Shown piece by piece: positions 40,997-53,404 of a stretch of DNA of 64,000 nucleotides; position 1 is the stretch's first letter; each line of letters begins with the position of its first letter. Location of the stretch: contig CM121341.1 of assembly GCA_051530055.1 (NCBI GenBank), positions 3,534,001 through 3,598,000 on the forward strand. The letters run 5' to 3'. The notes beneath the pieces were generated by a model that saw only the letters and a program-made list of their open reading frames with translations, did not search any database and was not told where the DNA came from. Origin of the DNA: Neoechinorhynchus agilis. Its lineage: Eukaryota > Acanthocephala. The translations under genes and the position numbers were made by a program.

Positions 40997-43170
40997 GTCC
41001 GGTGGCCGTGTACTACTTCCTATATCATTAGCCCTATGCGGATGTTTGGCCATTTCACTATTTGCTACGATTGTTGGAGTCGGTGTTGGATTCGGACTCC
41101 GAAATTCCCAAAATTCAACAGATAATAATGTAATCCCTCCCGGATTTTATGGTTGGAATTTTCAGCAAAATCTGACATTTTCTAAACATTTTACTATCCA
41201 CGAAGAATCCAACGGAGTTGCCGTTTTGATTGGTAGATTTCTTGCAGGCGATACAAAATTAGATGTTCCTCTTCCGATCGATGCAATAGAACTTCAAAAT
41301 ACTGTTAGTTCATTAATAAATTCGACAATCGAATTGCTTTTTAGGTCAATAGTAAGCTTAGAGTATTATTTCGACAGATACAAACATTGCCATATTTCAT
41401 CAAAATAAGCAATTCATCTGGAGTTGTACTGAACAACGTTGTAAATAATTTCATGAAGTATTTTTCCGTCAATGGTTCTTACTTTAAAATCAAAATTTAG
41501 CGTTACCGTTTATTTCGTTGCTTATTTCAAATATGAATGTTTCAATGAAAACTGCGTCTCAATCCGCGAAACAAATATCAACTACCTGTTCAAAGGACTG
41601 ACAATAAACTCTGGAGCGTTTTATACAGCCGTGGAATCAGCAAATACCACTCTTGGACCTGGTAAGTTGTTCATTAGAGGATTTTGTTATCCTAACTATT
41701 TTGTTTGGAGAGATTAAATCTCTTCCTGGAACTTTCGAAAGTGTTACACAAGAGATAAATATGATACCACCGACAGTGCAACTGTTTCCTATGAGTAAGA
41801 AAACTTTATTTCTGTGAAGCAAAGTAGAAGAATGATAAAAAATTGAGCAGTTGCTGAATGGGAAGCGATCGTAATTAAATTAACCCGACCACTTGGGCGT
41901 TTGGAACCTGCACTCGAGACGAACCAAGTCCCACAAATCATTCATGACGTAAGTTACCAATTTTTCCAAATACTTATTCATATATTTATTTTAGTTAAAT
42001 ACTGTTACCGAGAAAATACCGGTTGTAAATCAAACTGTTATATTCTTTGACGCTATTGGGACACCAATCATCACCTTTACTCCAACCCTTACAATCGCCC
42101 TCAAAACATTGCATTATCTTGGATGCATCAATTGCGAAGAAACTTTGAAGACCGCAGTCCGGCATAGGTTCTCGACTCAATTCAAATGAGACTTTAGGCA
42201 TTTTGCGTTGAAAATTTTAGTCAATCAATCTTGCACTAGTTATTCACGTTCCATTCAATGTGACTCATTAATTAATCGTCGATAGGAAATCCTTTGGATT
42301 GGTCAAAGTATAATTTTGGTGGACTTAGGCAGCTAAATTATTGGAAATTTTAGAAGCACAGGAAAATCTAGGAATCATGGCGCCAATCGGGGTAACTTTT
42401 ATCCTTAAATTTTGTGATCGAGATCCTCTGTCCTACTAATTGGATTAAATAATAAACGCGTATCGCAATTCACAGTGAACAGATTTAATGTTAGAGAAAT
42501 GCAACAAGTTATGGACCTTAAGCTGAAGCTTTTGAGCGGTGAGTCTGATGCTTTGGGTAAGAAAATCTTCTTTTTTTGCTTCCAGCACAAACGATCAGTC
42601 TTGAAGAAGAGCAAGCTCTCCTGACGAAAAAAGCAAAATTTGTGAGAACCTGTAAGTAGATAGGAGTAGAAATTAAAATTATTTACCCTTTGCAGCTATT
42701 CCATTAACCATTCCGATAAAATGTAAAACCGCCACAGGGAACGCAGCAGCCGATTGCCCTACAAGCGGAACAGATAATACAGCGATTCGGAGCAGTGTAA
42801 GACAATCCTGTGAACGTTATCGTCCCCTTTTCAAATCTTATCTTACTACAGATATTTGAACTTTTTCGAACTATGAATAAAATCGATACCCTACTAACGC
42901 CGTACTCAATCGGACCAATCGAATACATCGCCCCAACATCACCCGCGTATAAAAAAAGTGGTTGAACTTTGCAAACTATAAACTCTTGCCAATTTTAGAC
43001 AAACCACGACGATCAAATCAATAATTTATTATAATTCAACTATTGATATGGCAGCTCCAAGGTCCGATTATCTTAAAAAAGTGCTGGGCAACAAAGACAT
43101 TGTTGCTCTTCCTCTAATGGCGACAATCGTAAATTCAAATGGACTCTGGCTGCGAACTCCAGGTTTATGA
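40997..43170 (+). CDS. Unrecognised single-pass membrane protein, many short introns
   Basis: A frame opens after an acceptor at 40996 and encodes a TM segment near the N-terminus (LLPISLALCGCLAISLFATI) followed by a long extracellular-looking part (type II topology). GT-AG introns of 41-46 bp that keep the frame are seen at 41304-41344, 41458-41500 and 41949-41994; more follow near 41662, 42410, 42540, 42650, 42800 and 42960. The reading runs LEAQENLGIMAPIG, MQQVMDLKLKLLSG, IPLTIPIKCKTATGNAAADC, YSIGPIEYIAPTSPAY and ends RSDYLKKVLGNKDIVALPLM to TGA at 43168-43170. The initiating ATG and the middle (42190-42330) are not resolved. No family is recognised. Confidence 0.45.
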
Positions 43171-45299
43171 GACAACTCAGAGATTAGTGCTTATTTCGAA
43201 TGTTTAGCTCTTGGACTTTACGTCGCCGAAGCCGAATGGAATGAATTAGTGCCGTTTTGACACTTTATTGCCTGCTTTCTCGCTTAAGAAATCAAGATTT
43301 TTTTATTAGCTGTTTCGTGATAGAAAGTGGCATATCTCTAAAATTCGATAATCAATCCAGCATCTTAGCTTAGCGAATATTTTTGCAGAATAGCACGTTT
43401 TTATCGTTTGTAAAAACCCTATTAAACATCGTAAATTTTTCACTTGAGTTTTTGTTAGTAGGGAAAATCTATAAAAATTTGAGATTGCAAGAATCACTTT
43501 GCAAAAAGCCTAAACTCCATGTCTCATGACTACGATGGATTTCTGTGATAGATATTAAATATTCATATTGGCTATCACTTCTTTAAGGTTTAAATTTTGC
43601 TCTTGTGAAGGCAATTGTGAGGTTGTCCTGTCAGAACTTTTAATCTTATTTAAATCTGGCTGTATCTCCTACATAATCGAGGATATTTTATACTTTACAA
43701 AAGTTTTAGAATGGAATCGCAACGGTTTTTGCATTGGTCCGTGAAGGTAAACTTTCTACGGCATGGATCTCTGTTTGAGAAAAGAGCAGCATTCAGAAAA
43801 AAGATGAATTTTTGAACTAGTTTCGAATCAAAAGTTTTTTCCACCGATTTAAAAAAATCATGACCCCGTTTGCCTAAGAATGATTTATCTGTATTCGACA
43901 CCACTTGGACTTGGGCAATGCCACAGATTGTTTTGCATAACCGAATGATACAGCCGGAGAGGTAGTACAAATTATTATATGTCAAAAGAGCGTTACACCA
44001 CTATCAGGATATTATGATTCTCGAGTACAACTGATTTGTTGCAGAAATAAAAGGTTCGTAGATTGAATAATTTTTTATTTTCAAATAAAGACCGGGTTCC
44101 ATTCAATATATTCTTGCAAGTATTTTCCGCATAGAAATATGACCAAAATTCATCAGTGTTTTAATTGGGAGATGAGATTTTCTCCTTGGTATAGGACAAA
44201 CAATAGTTATCTTATTTTTGTAGATACAGGAAATGCAATATATGAATATTTAATATAAGATAACGATAATTAAAATACGTGTTCGTGCGGAATTCTTATA
44301 AAATTCAGTCAATTAACTTTGCTATTCTTCCAAAAACACTCCAAGTTCGAAGCAAATATTTTCCCTCACTTTGTGATTGTACTAAAAAGTCGACGTTTTT
44401 CCTTTTTGGATAATAAAAGTGAATACTGATGACTGTTGGGTATATGATGATATTTTCAAAAGGATGACTTTTAATATGGATTTATTTCTAAAATGAATAT
44501 TTTCACGCGTATAAATTTAAGCATATCGACTTTATTGCGTGCATTAGAAAAGTTCTATTAAATATTCTTCAAGGAATCAGACTTTTTATACGAGAAGAAT
44601 ATGGTACTGTAAGTAAATAAAGATCCATCCTGCACGATGGCCTCTTTATTTTTAATAGGATGATTCGAAAAAATTCTCTGTTTTCACTTCAATTTATTAT
44701 TTTCGAAGAAGAGTATTTCAGAGACACTAAATAATTCAAGTCTGAAAGCATTGGAAATAGTTAAGCAGACGAGCTGAAAATACCGTTGAATATGGCCGTT
44801 TGTAGTGTAGAAGACTGTTTGGCACCTCATCGACTCGCCAACTCATTCATTTCGAGTGTTCGATTGTTTCTTTAACTGTCCATTTGTGATAATGCCATCT
44901 CTAAATTCGTCATCGATGCCGATATAAATATCGAAACATTGTTTGAGATAAGTCTTTTGGAAAATATCTGATTTGTTGACGTTTTTGTGTGAGACTAATT
45001 TAGTCCGAGAATCTCTTGCAGAATTCCCTTTATGATTTTCCAATGAAAGATTAATAGCTGTAGCTCTTTACCGTGTATACTTCGAGAAGGTTTCGTAAAA
45101 TCGATCGATCACTACGTCCCTCGGACGTGATATTTTTCCGAATCAAAATTATAAACATACACCCATTTTATAGGTCAGTTTCGGTTTGTGTGTGTCCACT
45201 GAGAATGCCTCGGACACCTCTCGACAAAGATCTAATAAAAAGTCATATCTGCCACATGACAGATTCATCAGACAATCTTCTGTATTTTTTGTGTCTGAG
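43171..45299. other. Long intergenic stretch, no gene seen
   Basis: About 2.1 kb of AT-rich DNA with only short frames. No repeat of the families listed here was noticed. Confidence 0.4.
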
Positions 45300-46462
45300 A
45301 TGGTTGTAAACATGAAGAAACCGAGGAAGGGATTATTAGTAAAACATACTTTCACAATCAACCTATCCTTTTTCCTCTATATCTTCTGGTCAGCATCAGA
45401 GTCAACATCGTCCTTTGCCCGAGGAATGCTTGTGTGTGTCAATAACCACCACCGCCACCACCAATTCACCGAGCGAACTAGACGAAAGTAGCCGTCAGCA
45501 TTGTCACCTGCTCCTGTTTGCCTTTCTCGGACACTGTTATCCATCCGCCTATCTGCGCTTTCAAGGCCTTCTTACAATGCTTCCTTTGTTATGCAATCAC
45601 ATTCCCAGTCATAGAGATTAACGATCTTCTTGAAATTCACTCCATTTCTCGGTGCAAAACAATCCGAATGTCCTAAACGCCCATTCGCTGCTATAAACCC
45701 CTTTCTCCTCATTAGGTCTTCATATTCTCGAAGCAACAAAGTCATCGCCGCAGCCACAGAAACTCTTCATTTTCGATAATGAAATCTCATCATTGCGCCG
45801 GATATCAAGACCGATTCGGCGTATGGATCAACGGTTTCAGCTGCCCACCGTTTAAAGGCCGCCATCGCTTTTGTTGCGGAAACCCACATAATCGATATTG
45901 TTGCTTCGATCAACGCCAAAACCAAACTAATCCTAACGAATCGTCTTTATACAAATCAATCGATCAAATCCTTATGAATCGATTCGGATCTCGGTACACT
46001 AATCTCACTATTTTGTATGCCACCGTGGCCCTTGTATTAATAATCCTTGGATTCGTCCTTATCATGGTAGGAGCATTAATCCTCAGACGACAAAGGACTC
46101 GTAGACACCGATCAAAAGTGAATAGTCAAGAAGAAGATGGCTCAAGTAAGTGCCACATTCTAGTAAGCGATGATGAGTCTCGGAAAACCGAAGAATTAAA
46201 GCGTCAGTCATGTACAACGGCATCCGATGCAATGACAACATTGTCCTCTTCTTATCGACTACATAAAGCTCAAACAAATCCAACTGCTCCTCTTGTTCAA
46301 CACATTTACACCGCAACGCAATCACCAAGGAATATTTATCCCCATTCTCAAGCTCCGAAACCTCTTCTTCACTGTGAAAATGAACCATTTTTATTAAACA
46401 CGGAATTTTCCAATCAATTGGAAAACAATCAAGATTATTTTACAGGACGGTATCTAATTTGA
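45300..46462 (+). CDS. Shisa-family membrane adaptor
   Basis: The domain CAGYQDRFGVWINGFSCPPF followed by FCCGNPHNRYCC is the N-terminal cysteine-rich Shisa signature. It is followed by a TM helix (LTILYATVALVLIILGFVLI) and a ~120-residue tail with histidines, serines and a C-terminal DYFTGRYLI. The Shisa exon is open from at least 45715 to TGA-proximal stop 46460-46462. A plausible first exon starts at ATG 45300 or 45312 with a signal-like hydrophobic run (FTINLSFFLYIFWSA); donor ~45432 and an acceptor before 45716 join in phase 0. Shisa proteins modulate Wnt/FGF receptor maturation or glutamate receptors; the specific partner is not deducible. AATAAA follows at 46530. Confidence 0.75.
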
Positions 46463-47589
46463 ATCGCAAAAGTGTCATCATGTAAACCTATGATTATTTT
46501 ACCTTAACCCATCATCCGCCGTTTGTATAAATAAATCCAACAGAGGTCCGTCTTAAGGGTCACCAGACGCGTCCCAATAGACAGTCTGTACACAAGGGAA
46601 ATTATGCTATAACACGACTTCCATCATAAACAAATCCCGCCTTATTTCATCAGAATCCATTCAAAATTCCATCATTTCTTCGTCCCATTCGTTAGTTCGC
46701 TTCTAAAAGCTGTAACTGCATAACTAATCAACAAAGGTGACAATCAAGGCACTCTTTAAGGTCCACCATCATCTCTTCCTATTTATATTGTACATAATTA
46801 AAACCATGACAGATGGCATCCTAAAGAGAGTCTCAATTATTGATTCACCAAAAGCCTACGGTCCACATAGTTTCGCATGGAAACCTTCATAATACCAGTT
46901 TCGCAGCTATACTCAGGGGATTTGAAGTTAATTTCATTAATACACCACATTCAATGCATTTTGGAATCGAAAAATTAATGGTGGTAGTTTCGCTGCCTTT
47001 TTCGGGCCTGTGAAATGCAAGTCCACACCAAAAGGAAGAGATCATAAATTGGATTTGCATTGTAAATTACAGAAAAAATTGATTTTCTAACGAAATTTAT
47101 CCGAAACTGTCCAGCTCACCGGACATCATTAATTAGACTTTAAATAATATCCCTCGTGAATTAAGCGTTTATGAATTTCATTAAAGTACTTGCGACATCA
47201 ATGCAATCTTTTCAAATCGCCATCTCGCACCTTCTTCACACATTTGAAATCAAATTAATGAGGCGCTATCGAGGGTAATTAAAAAAAACAATAGAAAACG
47301 TGCCAACCAATTTATTCAACGATGATATAAAATCGATTTATAACCTAAAACAGCTTTCTTTGACCTCGAAACGATTTCAGCAATTTAATCGATTATTCGC
47401 CCTTTATTTAACACGTTTTCTTGTAAACGTTTCAATTATGTATTAAAACGACAATTGTTCTTAAAAAACGATATAGTATACGGAAATTATTCATATTTCT
47501 ACACACTTTGACCAAAATTTAGGTTAATGATGCGATTTAGCATATTGAGCTAAATCAATATAAAGAAAAACTTTGAGAATTACATTTGG
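46463..47589. other. 3' flank of the Shisa gene, otherwise empty
   Basis: Contains AATAAA at 46530-46535, a fitting polyadenylation signal for the Shisa transcript. No further gene was seen. Confidence 0.45.
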
Positions 47590-47804
47590 GGTCTTCAGTG
47601 AGCTATCACCACCCCGAGAATTAAACATTAATTATTGAATTAAATATTTCGGAACCTGAGTTCCCTCTTCAGTTAATTATTTTTTGAGTGTGCTGTGTGG
47701 TTTACACTCAAAAATAATTTACTGAAGAGGGAACTCAGGTTCCGAAATATTTAATTCAATAATTAATGTTTAATTTTCGGGGTGGTGACAGCTCACCGAA
47801 GACC
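47590..47804. mobile_element. Near-perfect ~100-bp-arm hairpin (MITE)
   Basis: The left arm begins GGTCTTCAGTGAGCT.TCACC and runs through AAATATTTCGGAACCTGAG to TTTTTGAGTGT; the right arm is its reverse complement from ACACTCAAAAA to GAAGACC with only a handful of mismatches. The loop is about 12 bp. There is no coding content. The near identity of the arms implies a recent insertion or gene-conversion between arms. Confidence 0.85.
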
Positions 47805-48252
47805 AAAATAAACAAAAACAATGGCTAAAGAGCTAGATAAGAATGTTTGCATGATTATTCGATACAAGAATTGTAACCAAAAGAAGGAAATTTCTCATAG
47901 TCCGTCGCAGATTTCGCTCGATCGATATTAGAATCTCTTGTACAAGTATTGAAAAATAAGGCTGCAATATTTTCCTCTTCTAATCTTTGTATTTTATAAC
48001 GAATAAATATTATTTTAATTGATTCGAAATAGTAAACAATTTGTATAATTGTCAGTATGTTTAGAAATTTGATTTTCCGATTATCGATCAACCTCGTGAT
48101 AAACACAGTTTTTAAAAATTTCTATCTTTTTTCCCACTATTCTTTTACAATCATTGAATTGCTCTTATTCGATCACTGCATTTCTCATATTATAAAAGTT
48201 GTTTATTTAATTATTTAACATACTTTTTACTTGACATTCTGGATCACGACCG
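47805..48252. other. No gene seen
   Basis: AT-rich spacer up to the RLE element remnant. Confidence 0.4.
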
Positions 48253-49610
48253 ATGATTCCGATGCCGTCCTCCCTCTTCACTCGGAACCTGGAATATGAG
48301 GGCGGAAACTTACTCCCCAAAAAAAAGGGCAAAGTGAAGAGTTCTCAACAGAATTGCGTGGTTTGTGATAGGATTTTCTCCCTGACAAAAACAGGAGTTC
48401 TTAGGGTCCATGGACCCCGCAATTCACGCTGCGACGGTTCCGGTTCACCCAATAAGTCCATTGATGGTGTGTGCCAGAATTCTCTCACGACATCACCAAT
48501 ACAAAAATGAAATTCCATTTGTAGGGAATATTGTGAGCGAGTTCTGCCCAGGAAAGCTATGCAAAGAATCCCAAGGGGCGAGCGATATCAGGCCAGAGTT
48601 GTCGTGGATGCGTCTTTTTTTCGAATCCTAGACTAGTGTTTTCCGCTGGTGATGTTTTTGAGGGATCTCTGACCACAAAAATAAAAGAGCGAATAATTTC
48701 CTTTGAGTAAAATCTTAATGCCTATCGACAGTATGAGAGCTACGTAAGGAGTGTGTCAAGGAGCGTGACCACCACCGAAACTCAAATCGGTTGCTCGCTG
48801 GACGCGTTTCTTCGAAGCTCGCTGACGGAGATGTCAGAGTTCTTTTATCATCAATGGACAGTCTCGCCAAAGATAACGAAGAAACTTTGCGAACTCTTCG
48901 TTCCAAACATCCCAGTGACGGCGGTCAGCAGTATTTCGTTAAATCTTCGTCTTTTGATTCAATCTCTTATGTTTTATCATCGAAATCAGAATTACAGAAG
49001 GCAATCTCCTCTTTTGCTAACGGATCAGCTCACGGGCTTGACGGGCAGGCTAAGCTGGTAAAATTAGACGAGACTTGAAAGCCTCCCTCGAGAAAATTTT
49101 AAATACTCAGCTGTCGGACGAGGCCTGACGTCAAGCGTCCTTGCCTGTGTCGTCCGGCGGTTTGGGTATCTGAAAAGCAGCCGATATTTCTCTGCCAGCT
49201 TATTTGGGATCGTATGAAGAAAGCCGCAAAATAGCTAAATTCGTTCTTGGTGAGAATTACACTTTGGATGAAGATTTCGTGGAGGCGCTTTATCTTTGGT
49301 GTGGAAATTTATTTAGCGAGCAGGTCCCCGCCAATGGTTGCAAACAATCCGTTTAGAACTCACCCCTGGTAGCGAGAATTCACAACTATTTAATTTCAGA
49401 TTCTCGTGACCTGGTGAACCGAACTTGAGACGCCGCATTCATGGACACGCTCGCAGCCAGCAACATAAAATTCGCCACTATTAAAGCGGAGGAGGAGCAG
49501 CCGCCGCCACTGAGGAACTCAAAAGGACAAAATACTTCGACTTGGGTTGAAATCATTATTTCGTTCCCTTTCGCGTCGAGACGCTCGGGTCGTTGACGTG
49601 AATGTTGGTA
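48253..49610 (+). mobile_element. RLE-type non-LTR element, collapsed copy
   Basis: Plus strand. N-terminal zinc finger (CVVCDRIFSLTKTGVLRVHG then RCDGSGSP), then VSSKLADGDVR, DSLAKDNEETLRTLRSKHPS and ANGSAHGLDG of the region before the RT, then a jump to HYFVPFRVETLGS near 49560-49600. Same order as 1410-3226. It ends at 49595, where the tail motif of the 283-bp MITE (GTTGGTAAGATTTGGTCGAG) begins. It is a broken fossil. Confidence 0.65.
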
Positions 49611-50297
49611 AGATTTGGTCGAGATAAAGCTATTTGGTTTAATTTAAAATTATAATTGATTTAGTTTAGGTCATTTCTTAATGAACTTTTATTTGTTCGG
49701 TTACAAACCATATTCACGGTGCTACTATCAAAAATTTAACAAACTTGAAAAGTGCCCAATCAATTCGTGATTGTGTAAAAGCTTGTAAATCCGTTTTTAA
49801 AATGTCCAACTGGTAGAATAATCATGATAAATAAACATTAAATATCATGGATGATCGATTGTACGCTTCCAAATCAACGAGAATGACAATTTCGGCAGCT
49901 CGTAGGTCTGTATATTGTCAATTTTGTTTGTAAAGGACAATTCGTCGTTGTTAACTCTGGATTACTGGCAATGAATTATGTTTTTTACACTGCAAGGAAA
50001 CTGAGAATTCATTGGATGGTTGTATGTTTTCCTCATTTTAATCTTCTTATCGCCAGTTTCACAATTGTTTTAGAACAAAATCACTGCTCGAGATAAAAGT
50101 TATGTACTTTTGGCGATCACACAGGTTTAATATTGAATGGATTAATTTATTGTTTGTCTTGAAGCCTGGAGTTAAATTCGAGGTTTATATAAAAAAATAA
50201 TTTAAAAAATAGTAAGGAATGCGATAATTTTGGATATTGACATTTATCCGAAATCTAATTCGGGTTTTCTAGCAAACATCCTCTAGTCAATTTTGTA
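49611..50297. other. No gene seen
   Basis: AT-rich spacer, starting with ~25 bp shared with the 40-kb MITE tail. Confidence 0.4.
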
Positions 50298-50534
50298 CTA
50301 GGCGATTGGGGCAACTCTTTTAATCCTTAGAGCGATAAACGCTTGCGTTTCTGCATCCAACAAAATTAAAATAATTATTGGAATAAGTATTGATATGATC
50401 ATCCAAAAATCAAGACGATTTTCAGCATTTATATAAAACTGCTCGCATGTATCATTCTGTATTGAATCAATTTTTTTTACCAGATCGCATTCGCCACTTC
50501 TAAGAGTGAGTAAAATACAAATAAAGTGAAACAT
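50298..50534 (-). CDS. Small type I membrane protein, 78 aa, unknown
   Basis: ATG at 50534. The peptide has a signal sequence (MFHFICILLTLRSGEC), a short ectodomain with two cysteines (ECDLVKKIDSIQNDTCEQFY), one strongly hydrophobic TM segment (FWMIISILIPIIILILL) and a short basic tail (LRIKRVAPIA). The layout is coherent for a real micro-membrane protein, but no family is recognised and the isolation between transposon fragments lowers confidence. Confidence 0.5.
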   Translation of the reverse strand: MFHFICILLTLRSGECDLVKKIDSIQNDTCEQFYINAENRLDFWMIISILIPIIILILLDAETQAFIALRIKRVAPIA

Positions 50535-50919
50535 GCAAGTGGTTAGCAAAAATTAGAACAAATCTTTCGATCAATCACTTTGCACGAATTTTTAACAAGC
50601 TAAATAAGCAACTATTTACGGCACACTGAACGTATTTGTGCGAAAACATCTTACAAAATCTTAATGAATACTCGTTAGCTCGATCTCGGGCGCTAAATTG
50701 AAAGTGATTTTTCGGTTGTCACCTTAAAATGAGTTACAGACTGATTTTCCGCAGCATTTTCCTAACCAAATTAATTTATATCAAAAACGATTTCGCCGAA
50801 GATACACCAAATAAATTTGTTCGCCTAAGATTTAATCAACAAGATTAACTTCCATTGACGAACTTTCAGATTGTCATACAGTTTTCTATTTGGTTACTTT
50901 TCTTTACACTCAACACCTC

Positions 50920-51000
50920 CCACCAAATTCCAGCTTTTGTCCTTCCTCGACCGTCGCCATCACGCTGGCAGCATTGCCCCGTTGTATGAAATAATTCGCG
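50920..51000 (-). mobile_element. RLE-type element, tiny C-terminal fragment
   Basis: The minus strand reads QRGNAASVMATVEEGQKLEF, the last block of the RLE element family (compare QRDSAASVIATAGEGEKLRF at 1410-1500). Only ~80 bp remain. Confidence 0.5.
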
Positions 51001-51588
51001 CTTTGTCGAAAATCCATTTTGCTGTATACTTTTTTTTCAACACTGAAAGGACTGCTTCGCAATTTTATCCATAGATTGCTTGCGACCCCACTGTTTTTTC
51101 CAAGCAACTGAGTTTCAAATGACAAATCACGATTTTATTATTATCCCTAGATACTTTCAATATCTAATAATAAATTTCTTTTAGCAAAACTAACATTAAC
51201 CTACACGTGTTTTAACTTTAGATTGCTCTTACGAATGACATTCAGAATAGAAAAGGTCTTACATTACCCCCACCAACGTCAAAATGCTTATTTTTCCCAA
51301 ATATATGAATTTTTAATTTTTTTGGATATTTACTATTTGTCGAGATGAAACTATTGCTTGAGGTGAGATTTAATATTGTTATTAAAACGTTAATGCATCT
51401 TTGATTTTAACAATATAGAAAATTATCGCGCACAGATTTCGTCCGTGGATACCAAAGATATTCGATCTCAAAAAACAAACATTTAAGTATAAAAAATTAA
51501 GATCTTAATATTTTCGCATTTCGTATGCTAAAAACGAATACACAACTCATCGTGCTAATTTGAACTTTAAAGAACATTTATGAATTTA
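51001..51588. other. 3' flank of the DNAJB gene
   Basis: AT-rich, no gene recognised. Confidence 0.4.
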
Positions 51589-52608
51589 TTACAAGTTTTC
51601 AGACAATGGCAGAATACTATTGCCGTTTACGAGTCCATTCATTCGGCTGTAGGGAGGAAAGGATAACTCAAGAACTTCCTTTTCAGTCTCCGTTAATCTT
51701 TTAGGAAAGATTATATCAAAATGAACGACGAGGTCCCCTCGCTGATTAGTTTGGTTAACAATAGGCAAGCCCATTCCTCTCAATCGCTTCTCTGTCTTTG
51801 GTGTGATCACATCTGACCACTTTAGCAATCGTTGGTCGTTATTTACAGTCGGAATCATCAATCTCCCTCCCAGTAGTGCTGATTTTAGTGGAATTTTCGC
51901 AATAAAAACAATATCATTTCCGATTCTCTTAAATGTATGGTGGGGTTTATCACGAAGAACAAATATCACATCAGCAGGAATAACGCCTGGTGTTTTGTCG
52001 CCTTCCCTCTCAAAAATAATTCGGGTTCCTTCTTTCCATCCGGGTTTTATATCAATTGTAACAATCTTTTCCTCATTTCGAACGGTACTATCTTTCCTAG
52101 AAGTAACCTTTCGCGTGATCTTTATCCGCCTCTTAGCTCCGTTCATAACTTCCTCAAGCGAAACGTACAAATCATGGAATATGAGCAACGATTCATATAG
52201 AATTTCAGCCCAATGCGAAAAGGTGAATCGGTGCGGTTCTACGGGTGGATCTTTATAAACTATATTATGCTGACTGGAAGCGAAATCAGCACCATCATGA
52301 GACGAATAGAACCCATTGACTCCTTCTTGTGCCCATTGTGAATAAGAATCATTGAACGTCGCGCTCTTCTTCATTCCATCAGCTCCATACAAATCATAGT
52401 TTCGTCTTTTTTCTTTATTACTCAGCACATCGAATGCCTTAGATATTTTAGCGAACATTCGATGACTATTGGGATCACCGCTTTTATCTGGATGATATAC
52501 AAATGCCAGTCTCTTAAACGCTTGTCTAATGTCCTGATCGGTGGCATTCTTAGTAATTCCCAGCAACTTGTAGTAGTCATCGTCGCTAGGAGTCGGCGCT
52601 TTGACCAT
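51589..52608 (-). CDS. DNAJB: Type II Hsp40 co-chaperone (DNAJB-like)
   Basis: ATG at 52608, single exon, 339 aa (human DNAJB1 340). The J domain occupies residues ~10-75 (DYYKLLGITKNATDQDIRQA; the HPD motif in VYHPDKSGD) and stimulates Hsp70 ATPase. The usual Gly/Phe-rich linker is replaced by a segment rich in S, F, Y and H (SQWAQEGVNGFYSSHDGADF). Two C-terminal substrate-binding domains follow (VSLEEVMNGAKRRIKITRKV; KPGWKEGTRIIFEREGDKTP; DVIFVLRDKPHHTFKRIGND; a GGRLMIPT hinge and RGDLVVHFDIIFP). There is no zinc-finger region, which makes it type II. It is cytosolic/nuclear. The odd linker suggests a divergent paralogue rather than the canonical DNAJB1. Confidence 0.9.
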   Translation of the reverse strand: MVKAPTPSDDDYYKLLGITKNATDQDIRQAFKRLAFVYHPDKSGDPNSHRMFAKISKAFDVLSNKEKRRNYDLYGADGMKKSATFNDSYSQWAQEGVNGFYSSHDGADFASSQHNIVYKDPPVEPHRFTFSHWAEILYESLLIFHDLYVSLEEVMNGAKRRIKITRKVTSRKDSTVRNEEKIVTIDIKPGWKEGTRIIFEREGDKTPGVIPADVIFVLRDKPHHTFKRIGNDIVFIAKIPLKSALLGGRLMIPTVNNDQRLLKWSDVITPKTEKRLRGMGLPIVNQTNQRGDLVVHFDIIFPKRLTETEKEVLELSFPPYSRMNGLVNGNSILPLSENL

Positions 52609-53308
52609 CCCGATTCAAAAATCAGGGTTTAACCAAGCACGATTGAGAACTTTTATCTAAAAGTAGGCGTTTGAAATGTAGCTAAAAACACGTAGACTGT
52701 CGTTGTGCTCAGAAACAAAAGCGAACTCTGCTAGAAAGGAGTCCTACTGTCAACTGTTGACGAGTTGTGATTGCTGTTCAAGGTCCTCGGTGTCTGAATG
52801 TGTGTCGCAATGGGACCTCATCAAAATGAGTGCAGCAGTAAATCAACGTGAATTCCCGAGGGGCGAGTCCAACGTTTAAAATGATTAAAAAACTGACCAA
52901 TTATAAACCCAATTGTTATTTTTTTGTTAGGGAAGAGCTAAAATAAAAAATCTTCCCTTGGTGGGAGCTGGTGAATATGCAGTTGGGTGTGCGTGCGAGT
53001 GAATCGTTGTACTCCACTAAAAGTGTTCTTTTTCTAACAAAAAGACTCATCGTCATATCTCAGCGCATGTTACAACAAACGAGTTTTCTTAGATTTAGTG
53101 CATAAAATATTATCTCACTTAAACAATAAAACACCCTCAGTTTTTAAATAATTCTTCAGAAATAATAAGAAAAAGGATTTGCTCATAAAACTTCTTAATA
53201 TTTGAGATAAACGTTTATGAACTAAACATACCGATCCATGCCTCGCTTCTCCATTTAAAGCACGCAGTCATAACCCATTTAATAGATATTTGTCTAACAT
53301 CTAAAACA
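52609..53308. other. No gene seen
   Basis: Upstream region of the DNAJB gene; no promoter element stands out. Confidence 0.35.
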
Positions 53309-53365
53309 ATGGAATCTCAAGTGGAGAAAAAAGAACCCGTATCTTACTCCTACATCACAACTTAA
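53309..53365 (+). CDS. Possible first exon or micro-ORF, 18 aa
   Basis: ATG at 53309 encodes MESQVEKKEPVSYSYITT and ends at a TAA directly followed by GTAAGTAG, a good splice donor. It looks like a first exon whose intron is the 98-bp satellite that starts 40 bp later, but the downstream sequence is a retroelement fossil and no partner exon is found. Confidence 0.2.
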   Translation: MESQVEKKEPVSYSYITT

Positions 53366-53404
53366 GTAAGTAGAAAAATTATTTTGTTTACTGATTTTTT
53401 CATT

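Noticed and set aside
44843-45043. Minus-strand frame of 66 codons
   Set aside because: It starts at a non-ATG codon and has no recognisable features.
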